NCBI RefSeq assembly: GCF_900114655.1
Contig: NZ_FOTT01000014.1
Location: 16,074 to 80,073, forward strand
DNA from: Candidatus Frackibacter sp. WG13
GTDB taxonomy: Bacteria > Bacillota > Halanaerobiia > Halobacteroidales > Acetohalobiaceae
Length of the DNA: 64,000 nt
Direction of reading: 5' to 3'
Shown here: in pieces, positions 7,948 to 16,384 of the stretch
How positions within the stretch are numbered: position 1 is the stretch's first letter
Layout: each line of letters begins with the position of its first letter
Made by a program: the position numbers and the translations under genes
The notes under the pieces: model-generated
What the model was told of the DNA's origin: nothing
What the model saw: the letters and a program-made list of their open reading frames with translations, nothing else
Databases searched by the model: none

Positions 7948-8994
7948 ATGGAATTGGACAACCTATTAAGAGAAGGAATTAAACTAGGAGCTTCAGATAT
8001 TCATTTGACAGTTGGAGTTGAGCCAACGTTGCGAGTTAATGGTGGTCTTAAAAAGATAGGAGAAGAAGTACTAAGTTCTAATCAGATTGATGGATTAATT
8101 AAAGGGATGATGAACGATAAGGTTGAAGAAGAGTTTAGAGAAAGAGGGGAAGCTGATTTTGCCTATCACTTAGATAATTATCGCTTTCGAGTTAATGCTT
8201 TTCAACAAAGAGGAGATGCGGCAGCCGTTTTGCGAATAATTCCTAATGAGATTTTAAGCTTGAATGCATTAGGTTTGCCAAAAGAACTAAAAGATTTAGC
8301 ATTAACACCGAGGGGATTATTCTTAGTTACAGGACCTACTGGCAGTGGTAAATCTACTACTTTAGCTTCAATGATTGATTTGATTAATAGAAGTAAAGAT
8401 AAACATATTATTACTTTAGAAGACCCAATTGAATATGTGCATCAACATAAGAAGAGTATTGTTAATCAGAGAGAGGTTGGAGAAGACACAGAAAACTTTG
8501 CTAATGGATTAAGGGCTGCCTTAAGACAGGATCCAGATGTTATTTTAGTTGGTGAGATGAGAGATTTAGAAACGATTTCTACAGCAATTACAGCTGCAGA
8601 AACAGGACATTTAGTCTTTGCTACATTACATACTAATAGTGCAGCAGAGACTATTGATCGAATTATCAATGTCTTTCCACCTCATCAGCAAGAACAGGTT
8701 AAGACTCAGTTAGCTCTAACCTTAAAAGGAGTCTTATCACAGCAGCTACTACCGACAATTGATGATTTAGGTCGAGCTGCAGCTACTGAGCTTTTGGTTG
8801 TAAATTCTGCAGTTAGTAATTTAGTTAGAGAAGGAAAGACTCATCAGTTAGAATCTATAATGCAGACCAGTAAAGAAGAAGGAATGCATACTATGGATTA
8901 TTCCTTACGAGATCTATATCGCTCAGGTAAGATAAGTCGTGACGAAGCATTAAGTAAAGCAATTAATATCCAGAGTTTAAAGCGAATGATTTAA
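7948..8994 (+). CDS. pilT: Type IV pilus retraction ATPase
   Basis: PilT depolymerises pili and powers twitching. It is 348 residues, the usual length. Visible motifs are GASDIHLTVGVEPTLRVNG at the start, Walker A GPTGSGKSTT near residue 130, the Asp box EDPIEYVH, Walker B VILVGEMRD, the His box LVFATLHTNSA, and the C-terminal AIRNLIR-type region replaced by AVSNLVREGKTHQLES (same role, GKTHQ conserved). It begins 11 bp after pilB, with GGGGG as ribosome site. Its presence makes this a retractile pilus rather than a simple secretion system. Confidence 0.95.
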   Translation: MELDNLLREGIKLGASDIHLTVGVEPTLRVNGGLKKIGEEVLSSNQIDGLIKGMMNDKVEEEFRERGEADFAYHLDNYRFRVNAFQQRGDAAAVLRIIPNEILSLNALGLPKELKDLALTPRGLFLVTGPTGSGKSTTLASMIDLINRSKDKHIITLEDPIEYVHQHKKSIVNQREVGEDTENFANGLRAALRQDPDVILVGEMRDLETISTAITAAETGHLVFATLHTNSAAETIDRIINVFPPHQQEQVKTQLALTLKGVLSQQLLPTIDDLGRAAATELLVVNSAVSNLVREGKTHQLESIMQTSKEEGMHTMDYSLRDLYRSGKISRDEALSKAINIQSLKRMI

Positions 8995-9022
8995 GAAAAT
9001 TATAATGAAGGGAGGGGAAGCT

Positions 9023-10234
9023 ATGGCGCAGATATTTCACTATAAAGCTAGAGATAAAGATGGTGACCTTTTAGAAGGGGCTATCGAAGCTGAAACGAGA
9101 GATATAGTAGTCGACAGGCTGAAAGGAAAAGGTTACTTTGTTACTTCGATTGAAGCCGAAGAAGAAAGTAGTGATTTAGGTGAGCAATTAAAGCAGTTAA
9201 AGAAAGTAAAGTTGCAGGATTTAGCTCTTTTTTGTCGTCAATTTGCTACTATGATTAATTCCGGACTTTCGTTAGTTAGGTCATTAGATATTCTAGTCGA
9301 ACAGACAGATCATCCTAAATTAAAAGATGCAATTATGTCGGTACAAGAGAATGTAGAAAGTGGTATGTCGTTATCTAAAGCTTTAGAACAGGAAAAGAAG
9401 GTCTTTCCTCAGTTATTTATCAGTATGGTAGAGGCTGGAGAAGCCGGTGGTATCTTAGATGATGTTTTGTTAGAGATGGCTGATCATTTTGAAAATGAGA
9501 ATGATATGAAACAGAAAGTGATTTCAGCATTAGCTTATCCAGTAGTAATCTCTTTAGTAGCAATTGGTGTAGTGGTCTTCTTAGTAACAGTCATTCTACC
9601 TACTTTTGTTGATATCTTTGCTGGCATGGATCAGCAACTTCCTCTACCTACAAGGCTGTTATTAGGGTTTAGTAATCTATTTTCTAGTTATTGGTATGTA
9701 GTGGTTGGTTTAGTAGCAGTAATAGCATTTGGAATTTATCGTTACTATCAGACAGATAAGGGTAGGAGAAAGATAGATTGGATTCTACTAAAGACTCCGC
9801 TCTTTGGTGATTTGATTACTAAGATATCGATTGTTAGGTTTAGTAGAACCTTAGGAGTATTGATTCAGAGTGGTGTCTCTATTCTAGATGGCTTAGAGGT
9901 AGTAAGTAAGGTGGTTTCTAATAGTATAATATCTGATAAGATTAGAGAATCACGCAAGAGTATCAGTTCAGGCGATAGTATAGTAAGTCCACTTCGTCAA
10001 AGCAAAGTCTTTCCTCAGATGGTACTACAGATGATAAGAATTGGAGAAGAGACCGGTAGCTTAGATGAAATGCTTGCTAAGATTGCTCAATTTTATGATC
10101 AAGAGGTTGAGCATAAAGTAGAGAGTATGGTTTCATTAATTGAACCAGCACTGATTTTGGTTTTAGGTGTAGTAGTGGGGAGTATTGTAGTTTCTATGAT
10201 GTTGCCGATGTTTAATATGATGAGCGGGTTTTAG
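9023..10234 (+). CDS. pilC: Type IV pilus inner-membrane platform protein
   Basis: PilC/GspF is the membrane platform that couples the ATPases to pilin insertion. I chose ATG 9023 (MAQIFHYKARDKDGDLLEG) because GGAGGGG ends 6 bp before it; the upstream ATG 9005 lacks a site. There are two T2SSF domains: FCRQFATMINSGLSLVRSLD with FPQLFISMVEAGEAGG, then RFSRTLGVLIQSGVSILDGL with FPQMVLQMIRIGEETGSL. Three membrane segments include the final pair VESMVSLIEPALILVLGVVVGSIV. About 403 residues, as usual. The stop codon is followed at once by a diverged copy of the 86-bp structured repeat. Confidence 0.95.
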   Translation: MAQIFHYKARDKDGDLLEGAIEAETRDIVVDRLKGKGYFVTSIEAEEESSDLGEQLKQLKKVKLQDLALFCRQFATMINSGLSLVRSLDILVEQTDHPKLKDAIMSVQENVESGMSLSKALEQEKKVFPQLFISMVEAGEAGGILDDVLLEMADHFENENDMKQKVISALAYPVVISLVAIGVVVFLVTVILPTFVDIFAGMDQQLPLPTRLLLGFSNLFSSYWYVVVGLVAVIAFGIYRYYQTDKGRRKIDWILLKTPLFGDLITKISIVRFSRTLGVLIQSGVSILDGLEVVSKVVSNSIISDKIRESRKSISSGDSIVSPLRQSKVFPQMVLQMIRIGEETGSLDEMLAKIAQFYDQEVEHKVESMVSLIEPALILVLGVVVGSIVVSMMLPMFNMMSGF

Positions 10235-10236
10235 TT

Positions 10237-10334
10237 AGTTGATAGTGAAGTCTAGTAAAAATTATCAAATTTAAAGCACAAGGTTTTTCACCGACTTACA
10301 TCCAGCTTTGGTTTGTAAGCTGGATGGGACAGTG
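10237..10334 (+). repeat. Diverged copy of the 86-bp structured repeat, locus 2
   Basis: It starts just behind the pilC stop as GTTGATAGTGAAGTCTAGTA, compared with GTTGACAGTGAAGCCCAGAA elsewhere, and ends with a hairpin plus GGGACAGTG. The hairpin ATCCAGCTT/AAGCTGGAT matches the CCAGCCT/AGGCTGG hairpin of the other loci, with one C-G pair changed to T-A on both sides. The gap continues to the pilin gene with CAGTTGACAGTT (10331-10345), its inverted counterpart around 10433-10456, and a possible 13-codon ORF at 10475. Confidence 0.6.
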
Positions 10335-10474
10335 TACAGTTGACAGTTAAAACCATTAAAAAGCCTTAAAAATAGGATGTTATTATATATTATAGGTTAA
10401 GTAAGATAAATTGCAGTTAATGTTTTGAACTTAACTGTAAACTGTCAACCGTCAACTGAAATACTGGGGGGGTG

Positions 10475-10516
10475 ATGAATAAAAAAATAAGTAACTTGTT
10501 TGACGAGATTAAATAG
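10475..10516 (+). CDS. Possible 13-residue leader ORF before the pilin gene
   Basis: ATG 10475 follows an unusually long G run (seven G, then GTG) that would serve as a Shine-Dalgarno site, though its spacing is short. It encodes MNKKISNLFDEIK and a TAG stop. It lies 51 bp upstream of the pilin start. No function is recognised. It could be a leader peptide, or the G run could be an RNA structural element. Confidence 0.25.
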   Translation: MNKKISNLFDEIK

Positions 10517-10566
10517 GAAAATTGATATTAATGGCGAAATAATAATTAAGAAGGGGGACATTAAAA

Positions 10567-11022
10567 ATGATTAGTAAGTTAAGGGAAAGAATTTGTAATG
10601 TGGCAAAGAGAGAAGAAGGTTTTACGTTAATTGAGTTAATGATTGTTATTGCTGTGTTGGGTATTTTGGCTGGTATTGCTATTCCTAAGTTTAGTGGGGT
10701 ACAGGATAAGGCAAAAGATGCAAATATTACATCAGTAGCTGGTACTATTAGAAGTGCTATGGAAATGTATAATGCTGAGAATGGCAATTATCCAGCTAGT
10801 GTTAGTGGAAGTACTGCTAAAGATAAATATAACGATTTAGATATCACTTTAGACACAGTTGAACTTCCGGATATTAGTGATGTTATGAGTACTTTTACTT
10901 ATACAGGTGATAGTGATGGTGATGGCACAAATGATGATTATAAAATTACAATAAAAAGTTCAGCAACAGAGACTACTTATACTATTGAACCAAGTGGTGT
11001 AACAGAAACACCAGCACCATAA
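10567..11022 (+). CDS. Type IV pilin / major pseudopilin (PulG-like)
   Basis: A prepilin of 151 residues. An 18-residue basic leader ends REEG, and cleavage before FTLIELMIVIAVLGILAGIA leaves Phe1 and Glu5, as required by prepilin peptidase. The hydrophobic helix is followed by AIPKFSGVQDKAKDANITSV, typical of GspG/PulG-type pilins. Near residue 115 the soluble domain has DSDGDGTNDD, a dockerin-like or thrombospondin-3-like calcium loop. A GGGGG ribosome site precedes the ATG. It is followed by a strong terminator and is probably the most expressed gene of the locus, i.e. the major pilin; that role is inferred from position and size. Confidence 0.9.
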   Translation: MISKLRERICNVAKREEGFTLIELMIVIAVLGILAGIAIPKFSGVQDKAKDANITSVAGTIRSAMEMYNAENGNYPASVSGSTAKDKYNDLDITLDTVELPDISDVMSTFTYTGDSDGDGTNDDYKITIKSSATETTYTIEPSGVTETPAP

Positions 11023-11067
11023 AATTATTGACAGTAAAGGGATTCGTAAGTTAAATTTATTAATTTT

Positions 11068-11105
11068 AGCCTCAGCCCTCATTTATGAGGGCCTAGGCTT
11101 TCTAT
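11068..11105 (+). terminator. Terminator behind the pilin gene
   Basis: AGCCTCAGCCCTCA pairs with TGAGGGCCTAGGCT across a TTTA loop with a small internal mismatch, followed by TTCT. This is the strongest hairpin in the pilus locus. It separates the pilin from the peptidase gene. Confidence 0.85.
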
Positions 11106-11171
11106 AAATGAACTAATTTTATTCTAACACAAAAACAATCACAAAACATGTGACCGCCATCACAGAAATGG

Positions 11172-11927
11172 GTGAAAAGGTTGATTTTTTTTCAATTTAC
11201 AGTATTTATCTACGGACTACTAATCGGTAGCTTTTTAAACGTAGTGATCTATCGTTTACCAAATGATGAATCAATAATTTTTCCTCGTTCACATTGTCCT
11301 AATTGTGAAACTAAATTAGGAGTAATTGATCTTATTCCAATTATTAGCTTCGTTTTTAATAAAGGAAGATGTCGTTATTGTCGGACTAAGATCTCTTGGC
11401 AATATCCATTAGTAGAATTATTAACCGGAATCTTTCTTACAATTTTATTTATACAATATCAATTTAGTGTAAACTTTTGGATTTATGCATTTTTAACTAT
11501 ATTATTAATGACTTGTACTTTTATTGATTATAAACATAAAATCATACCAAATAAAATTACATATCCAGGAATTTTAATCGGACTTATACTTAGTATATTA
11601 TTTAATCATATTACTTTACAATCAGCTTTATTAGGGATCTTAATTCCCGGAGGCTTTTTATTATTAGTGGCTATTATTACAAAAGGCGGTATGGGTATTG
11701 GTGATGTGAAGTTTGCAGCAATGATCGGAACATATATCGGAGCAGAATATACTTTAATTGGCATTTTTATTGGTTCGCTAGTAGGTTCTGTTTTAGGATT
11801 AGGGTTAATTGGCTTGGGTCTTAAGGATAGGAAATCGAGGATTCCTTTTGGACCATTGATTGCGTTGGGGAATACTTTAATGTTGTTTTGGGGAGAAGAG
11901 GTTGTTGGTTGGTATCTTCAAATTTAA
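11172..11927 (+). CDS. pilD: Prepilin peptidase (leader peptidase/N-methyltransferase)
   Basis: An inner-membrane aspartic peptidase that cleaves and methylates the prepilins encoded around it. The N-terminus GLLIGSFLNVVIYRLP is the family signature. The zinc site is two CxxC pairs, CPNC and CRYC. The catalytic Asp residues are in TFIDYKHKIIPN and GMGIGDVKFAA. It has about seven to eight membrane segments in 251 residues. GTG at 11172 is the most likely start, but the ribosome site is weak; TTG at 11181 is the alternative. It stands alone between a terminator and a spacer. Confidence 0.95.
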   Translation: MKRLIFFQFTVFIYGLLIGSFLNVVIYRLPNDESIIFPRSHCPNCETKLGVIDLIPIISFVFNKGRCRYCRTKISWQYPLVELLTGIFLTILFIQYQFSVNFWIYAFLTILLMTCTFIDYKHKIIPNKITYPGILIGLILSILFNHITLQSALLGILIPGGFLLLVAIITKGGMGIGDVKFAAMIGTYIGAEYTLIGIFIGSLVGSVLGLGLIGLGLKDRKSRIPFGPLIALGNTLMLFWGEEVVGWYLQI

Positions 11928-11936
11928 AGAAAAATA

Positions 11937-11979
11937 TTAGACGCAGACTAACACAGACAAGGCACAGACTAAACATAAA
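11937..11979 (+). repeat. CAGACTAACACAGAC repeat, copy 1
   Basis: About 40 bp (TTAGACGCAGACTAACACAG followed by ACAAGGCACAGACTA) that recurs with few changes at 23622-23660. Inside it, CACAGAC and CAGACTA are repeated. It lies behind pilD in a 180-bp spacer with no other visible feature. Confidence 0.65.
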
Positions 11980-12107
11980 GATGTTAATTAAGGAATAGAT
12001 TATAGTTAAAATCTTTAAATAATAAGTAGAATGTAAATTAACATTGGTTGAAATTTAAAAAGTCTTGTGTAAGTCTAGTGTCAAAAATTTGATATTTTTT
12101 AAAAGTA

Positions 12108-12578
12108 GTGAGGTTATTAAAGATAATGATGAGAGCGGAAGAGAAGCAAGAATCTGGTTTTGTATTAATGGAACTGTTGGTCGTTATAAGTATTATTGGG
12201 ATTTTAACTGCAGGAATTGCTCTTAGTGCTAATGATATATTACCTAATTATAGATTAGAGTCACAGATTAATATCATTCTTTCTGATTTTAGAAAGGCAC
12301 AACAGAGGGCAATTAGTGAGCAGATTAGGTATGGGATTAGGTTTGATGATACAAATAATGAGTATACAATCTTTAACGATGATGTAGGAGATATTAAGAC
12401 TAAAACTTTAGATAATGGATTAGAGTATAGTGAAATTACGTTTGGAGGCGATGAAGAAGTTACTTTTATTCCATTAGGAACCGCTGATAATGGACACCTG
12501 ACTTTAAGGAACAGTAATAATCAGAAATATGAAATAGTAGTCAGTGGAATAGGTAGAATTAGGCTTGAAAAGCAGTAA
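12108..12578 (+). CDS. Minor pseudopilin, GspH/FimT type
   Basis: A prepilin of about 156 residues. The leader ends KQESG, and the mature N-terminus is FVLMELLVVISIIGILTAGI with Glu5 present. The body (YRLESQINIILSDFRKAQQRAISEQIRYGIRF) is the GspH/FimT pattern, in which an early helix is followed by a beta domain. GTG 12108 or ATG 12126/12129 could be the start; GAGG at 12110-12113 mildly favours an ATG, and the leader remains functional either way. It is the first of four consecutive minor pseudopilins, each separated by less than 20 bp. These normally form the tip that starts pilus assembly. Confidence 0.85.
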   Translation: MRLLKIMMRAEEKQESGFVLMELLVVISIIGILTAGIALSANDILPNYRLESQINIILSDFRKAQQRAISEQIRYGIRFDDTNNEYTIFNDDVGDIKTKTLDNGLEYSEITFGGDEEVTFIPLGTADNGHLTLRNSNNQKYEIVVSGIGRIRLEKQ

Positions 12579-12596
12579 TATATTGGGGGAATATTT

Positions 12597-12980
12597 ATGT
12601 TCCTAAATTATCTTTCACAAAATGAAGAGGGAATGAGTTTAGTAGAAGTAGTAGTAGGGATTGCAATATTGTCTATCGCTTTGATTCCAATTTTGAACTA
12701 TTTTGCAAATAGTACTAGGATTGTTCATCAGACTGGAGTAAGAGCACAAGCGTTGAATCTAGCACAAGCTAAGATGGAAGAACTCAAGACTAAATCTTTT
12801 AATAACTTAACAGGTAAGACTGAGAAATATGGTGATATTAGTGATTATCCTAATTTTAAACGCGTAGTAGATATACAACCTAATTACGATGGAAATTCAG
12901 ATATTAAAAAGGTAACAGTAATAGTTTATTGGCAGAATGATAATCGGGATTTAACTTTAGAAACATTGATTACAGAATAG
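12597..12980 (+). CDS. Minor pseudopilin, PilV/GspI type
   Basis: 127 residues. The leader ends QNEEG, and the mature part starts MSLVEVVVGIAILSIALIPI with Glu5. The following ALNLAQAKMEELKTKSF is the characteristic GspI/PilV motif (LAxxKMEEL). RBS GGGGGA lies 6 bp before the ATG. It lies 18 bp behind the GspH-type gene and 11 bp before the GspJ/PilW-type gene, so it is part of the minor pseudopilin operon. Confidence 0.87.
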   Translation: MFLNYLSQNEEGMSLVEVVVGIAILSIALIPILNYFANSTRIVHQTGVRAQALNLAQAKMEELKTKSFNNLTGKTEKYGDISDYPNFKRVVDIQPNYDGNSDIKKVTVIVYWQNDNRDLTLETLITE

Positions 12981-12991
12981 GTGATGATATC

Positions 12992-13570
12992 ATGAAGAAG
13001 AATTATAAAGCAGATGAAGGCTTAACATTAATTGAGATTATGGTTGTATTAGCAGTAATAGGGATAATTAGCACCGCTATTTATAATGTGCAGTTGACTG
13101 GATTTAAAACATTTAAGTTTAACCAAGACCGTATCAATCTAAATCAAGAAGCTAGAATAGCAATGTTGAAGATGTCTAAGAAGATTAAAGAAGCGGTTGA
13201 AGTGAAAAATGATGAATCTTGGCCTAATGATAACTTAGTAATTAAATGGGAGGAATCTGGTAATTCAGTTTACTTTGCAAAATATTGGATAGAAGAATAT
13301 AAATTATATTATAATGAGGTTTCGGCTGCAGAAATTAAAAATTATGATCCAACTTCTAACACTGAATGGCCTAATTGGACAAGTATGACTGGAAAACAGC
13401 CGATTACTACTGCAATAGCAGAAGACATTACTTTTGATGCTCAACATACAAATGATAATGACTTAGTAGACTTAGTAAAAGTAGAGTTGAAGCTTGATTT
13501 GACACCTGAAGGTGATAGTGAAGCTGATTACAAACTAACAAATCAATTCTTTGTTAGAAATGCTAGGTGA
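12992..13570 (+). CDS. Minor pseudopilin, PilW/GspJ type
   Basis: 192 residues. The leader ends KADEG, and the mature N-terminus is LTLIEIMVVLAVIGIISTAI with Glu5. The region after the helix, FNQDRINLNQEARIAMLKMSK, fits GspJ/PilW proteins, which carry a conserved early helix followed by a beta domain. AGGTGAT lies just upstream of the ATG. It starts 11 bp behind the previous gene and ends 11 bp before the next one. Confidence 0.85.
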   Translation: MKKNYKADEGLTLIEIMVVLAVIGIISTAIYNVQLTGFKTFKFNQDRINLNQEARIAMLKMSKKIKEAVEVKNDESWPNDNLVIKWEESGNSVYFAKYWIEEYKLYYNEVSAAEIKNYDPTSNTEWPNWTSMTGKQPITTAIAEDITFDAQHTNDNDLVDLVKVELKLDLTPEGDSEADYKLTNQFFVRNAR

Positions 13571-13581
13571 GGTGAAAAAAT

Positions 13582-14730
13582 ATGTTTAAACAAGAAAGAG
13601 GTTCTACAATTGTCTTGGCATTGGTGGTAACAACAGTCTTATCGATAATGGTTGCTGGTTCTATGAGTAGGACAAATAATGAAGTGAAAATGACAACTCA
13701 CAATGAAAATCGGGTTAAGGCGGGTTACTTAGCAGAAGCAGGGATTAAGAAAGTAACAAAGAGTTTGAATACTGCTATTAGTGATGGAAATTTAACAGTT
13801 GAAAATGTTGATAGTTTTCAGTTGACTGAAAATGGCAGATTACAAAGTGGAAGCTATAATGTAGTAATTAGCCAGAAGGTTAGTCATACTAATAATCTTG
13901 ATCGTACATATAAATTAAAGGCTACCGGTACAAGTAAAGATGGTACAGAAAATGTTTTAACAGCTAAAGTTAAAGTAAATAATAATTTAGATGATATTTT
14001 TAAAAAGACGGTTGCTACTGGGGGACAGATAAGAGATAAGCAACGTATCGATATTAAAGGCAAAGTAGTTGAAAATGCAAATAATGATTCTGATATTACA
14101 ATACCTACTTTTGATTTTACAGGATTTCAAAATAAAGCAGATAATAATTATACTACGACAAGTTTTAAGACTACATATGGTTTATATGATGGAGAAGAGG
14201 ACGGAGAAGAGGATGGAAGTAAAGTAGATGTTAGTTTGCCTGGAGGAATTACTTATGTTGATGTACAATCAGATGATGGTGATGATGACGATGATGATGA
14301 CGAGGGTGAATTAGAAATAGATTTAGGTGGGGGAAGTATTTCAGGTCCTAGTCCTGATAATCCAGCAGTATTAGTAGTCAATGGTGAATTAGAATTTGAA
14401 GACATTAATCAATTAAAAAATGTTTATGTCATAGTAAAAGGTGAATTTGAGGTTGAAACGGATGACGAGGACGATAATAGTAGTACAGGCTTAACGGCTA
14501 AGAATACTTTTATATATGCAAAGGGTGATGACGATGATGGAATAGAATTTGAAGAGATAGAAAGTATAGATTATTCAGGGGCAATAATGACATCAAGAGA
14601 TGTTGAATTTGATGAAGATCCATCTGGAACTATTAAGCATAATAAGATTAGGATAGATGCGTTATATGATGGTTTAGATGAGCAACAAGGTAAATTAACA
14701 GATGCAACTATAGTCTTTTGGGGAGAATAA
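13582..14730 (+). CDS. PilX/GspK-like minor pseudopilin with acidic tracts
   Basis: 382 residues. The N-terminus is MFKQERG followed by STIVLALVVTTVLSIMVAGS. There is a Gly-type cleavage site but no Glu at position 5, which is the mark of GspK-class proteins at the pseudopilus tip. RVKAGYLAEAGIKKVTKSL is the PilX signature (YLAEAGI). The middle carries a short tandem repeat (DGEEDGEEDG) and an Asp run (DDGDDDDDDDEGE). Further acidic stretches follow (TDDEDDN, GDDDDGIEFEE). These acidic runs could bind calcium or reflect a salty habitat. A paralogue lies at 19577. It closes the minor pseudopilin series. Confidence 0.8.
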   Translation: MFKQERGSTIVLALVVTTVLSIMVAGSMSRTNNEVKMTTHNENRVKAGYLAEAGIKKVTKSLNTAISDGNLTVENVDSFQLTENGRLQSGSYNVVISQKVSHTNNLDRTYKLKATGTSKDGTENVLTAKVKVNNNLDDIFKKTVATGGQIRDKQRIDIKGKVVENANNDSDITIPTFDFTGFQNKADNNYTTTSFKTTYGLYDGEEDGEEDGSKVDVSLPGGITYVDVQSDDGDDDDDDDEGELEIDLGGGSISGPSPDNPAVLVVNGELEFEDINQLKNVYVIVKGEFEVETDDEDDNSSTGLTAKNTFIYAKGDDDDGIEFEEIESIDYSGAIMTSRDVEFDEDPSGTIKHNKIRIDALYDGLDEQQGKLTDATIVFWGE

Positions 14731-14766
14731 TTAAATTAAATAGTTGTTTTAAAGTGAGGTGAGAGG

Positions 14767-15831
14767 ATGGGATTAATCAATAAACTAAAGAACTTATTTA
14801 GCAGTGAAAATATAATAGGGATAGATATAGGGGATAGCTTAATTAAGTTAGTAGAAGCTGAAACTAAACAAAATAAGATAATACTTAATAATTTAGCAGT
14901 AGGCGATACTCCAAAAGAAGCTGTAGTCAAAGGACAGATAGAGGATGTAGAAGCTCTAACCGCAAAGATTAAATCATTACTAGATAATAATAACTTTGCA
15001 TCAACCAAAGTAACAACTGCCATTAGTGGGGAGCAAGTAATTATTAGAAATGTTGAGATTCCTAATATGCCCGAGGAAGAGATAGGTGAAGCGGTTAGGT
15101 GGGAAGCCAAAGAACAGATTCCGATGCCTATAGATGAAGCAGTTTTAGATTATGAGATTTCTAAACATAAAGCGGATGGTGGTTACGAAGTGATGCTAGT
15201 GGCTGTAAATCGTGATACAATCAATAGATATTTGGAGTTATTTAAGAAGTTAGATTTAGAGCCAATAGCCATTGAGATTGAACCAACAGCGATTATTAGG
15301 GGGATTCGAAAGTTATACCCTGAACAAACCATAGCGTTATTGGATATGGGAGCCCAGACTACTACTATTTCGGTTTTTAGTAATGGGCAACTCTTATTCA
15401 CAAGGACGATAGGAATTGCTGGTCAAGATATTACGCAAGAGATAGTGGAGAATTATGAATTAAATTTAGAGGAAGCAGAAGAGTATAAAAGGGATAATAA
15501 TCTATTTGTAGATGCTAATTTAAATTTAATTATTAGAAATTTAACGACTGCGATTTATCGTTCTTTAGATTATTTTCAAGTTAAATATAAGAATTATGAC
15601 ATAGAAAAGATGGTTTTAGCCGGTGGGGGAAGTAAATTAATCGGTTTTGATACTCATTTAAGTAATGAATTTGGTATAGAAGTAATACCGTTAAATCCGT
15701 TGTCTAATATAGAATCAGAAGTTGAAAGGTTGAATAGTAAAGAGTTAGCAGAAGTAATTCAACTATTAGGTGTAAGTATTGGTTTGGCTTTAAGAGAGGA
15801 GGATGAAGATGATAAATCTATTGCCTCCTGA
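14767..15831 (+). CDS. pilM: Type IV pilus assembly ATPase-fold protein PilM
   Basis: An actin-like cytoplasmic protein of the alignment complex; it binds the PilN N-terminus. 354 residues. ENIIGIDIGDSLIKLVEAE is the phosphate-1 loop of the fold. Then come ISGEQVIIRNVEIPNMPEEE, LLDMGAQTTTISVF (phosphate 2) and MVLAGGGSKLIGFD (adenosine motif). AGAGG lies just before the ATG. The 3' end overlaps pilN by 23 bp, which suggests translational coupling. Confidence 0.93.
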   Translation: MGLINKLKNLFSSENIIGIDIGDSLIKLVEAETKQNKIILNNLAVGDTPKEAVVKGQIEDVEALTAKIKSLLDNNNFASTKVTTAISGEQVIIRNVEIPNMPEEEIGEAVRWEAKEQIPMPIDEAVLDYEISKHKADGGYEVMLVAVNRDTINRYLELFKKLDLEPIAIEIEPTAIIRGIRKLYPEQTIALLDMGAQTTTISVFSNGQLLFTRTIGIAGQDITQEIVENYELNLEEAEEYKRDNNLFVDANLNLIIRNLTTAIYRSLDYFQVKYKNYDIEKMVLAGGGSKLIGFDTHLSNEFGIEVIPLNPLSNIESEVERLNSKELAEVIQLLGVSIGLALREEDEDDKSIAS

Positions 15832-16384
15832 GTACCAAGAAGAAGGTGGAGTAAATATAGATAAGATCTTAGTAGGAATCTTAATCTTCTGTTTGCTACT
15901 GATTCCTACCTCTTATTATCTTAAGTTAGTATTCCAAACTAAAGAAGTTGAGAAGAGACTAACAATTGTAGAGAAGAATTTATCCAAGTTAAATCAAGAA
16001 ACTAAACATTTAGAGCAACTAGAGAATAATTATAAACAGGCTAAAAAAGAGTTAAAAACTCAGATGGAATTAGTTGAGGTCCCAATAAGGTGGAAGACTA
16101 TATTACAAGAATTAAAAGGGGTAATGAATAATAAAAGTTGGGTTGAAGATTTTAGTATTTATAATCATAATCAGTTTAAGATGATGGGGTATACTTTGGA
16201 GCGTCAAAAATTAACAGAAATTATTAACCGACTTAAAGACTCACCAAATTTTAATAATGTTTCTATTGATTTTATGAGGAAGAAAGAATTATCAGTAACA
16301 GGTTATAAGAAGGTAAGGGTAACTTATTATCAAATAAACGGCATAATTGGCAATAATGAAGGTGATAACTATGAGCTTAAATAG
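15809..16384 (+). CDS. pilN: Type IV pilus alignment protein PilN
   Basis: A single-pass inner-membrane protein linking PilM to PilO. I chose ATG 15809 because AGGAGG lies 6 bp upstream and the product begins MINLLPPEY, the exact PilM-binding signature of PilN. One membrane helix (ILVGILIFCLLLIPTSYYL) is followed by a coiled coil (KEVEKRLTIVEKNLSKLNQE) and a small periplasmic ferredoxin-like domain. 191 residues, normal. It overlaps pilM at the start and pilO at the end. Confidence 0.92.
   Translation: MINLLPPEYQEEGGVNIDKILVGILIFCLLLIPTSYYLKLVFQTKEVEKRLTIVEKNLSKLNQETKHLEQLENNYKQAKKELKTQMELVEVPIRWKTILQELKGVMNNKSWVEDFSIYNHNQFKMMGYTLERQKLTEIINRLKDSPNFNNVSIDFMRKKELSVTGYKKVRVTYYQINGIIGNNEGDNYELK

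Noticed and set aside
10400..10566. c-di-GMP riboswitch in the pilin leader
   Set aside because: None of the conserved GEMM motifs is visible, despite the c-di-GMP context.
14736..15110. Long minus-strand open frames opposite pilM, aroC, spoIIIAE, AGCS and ptb
   Set aside because: They mirror conserved plus-strand genes, lack ribosome sites and have no family features. They are shadow frames.
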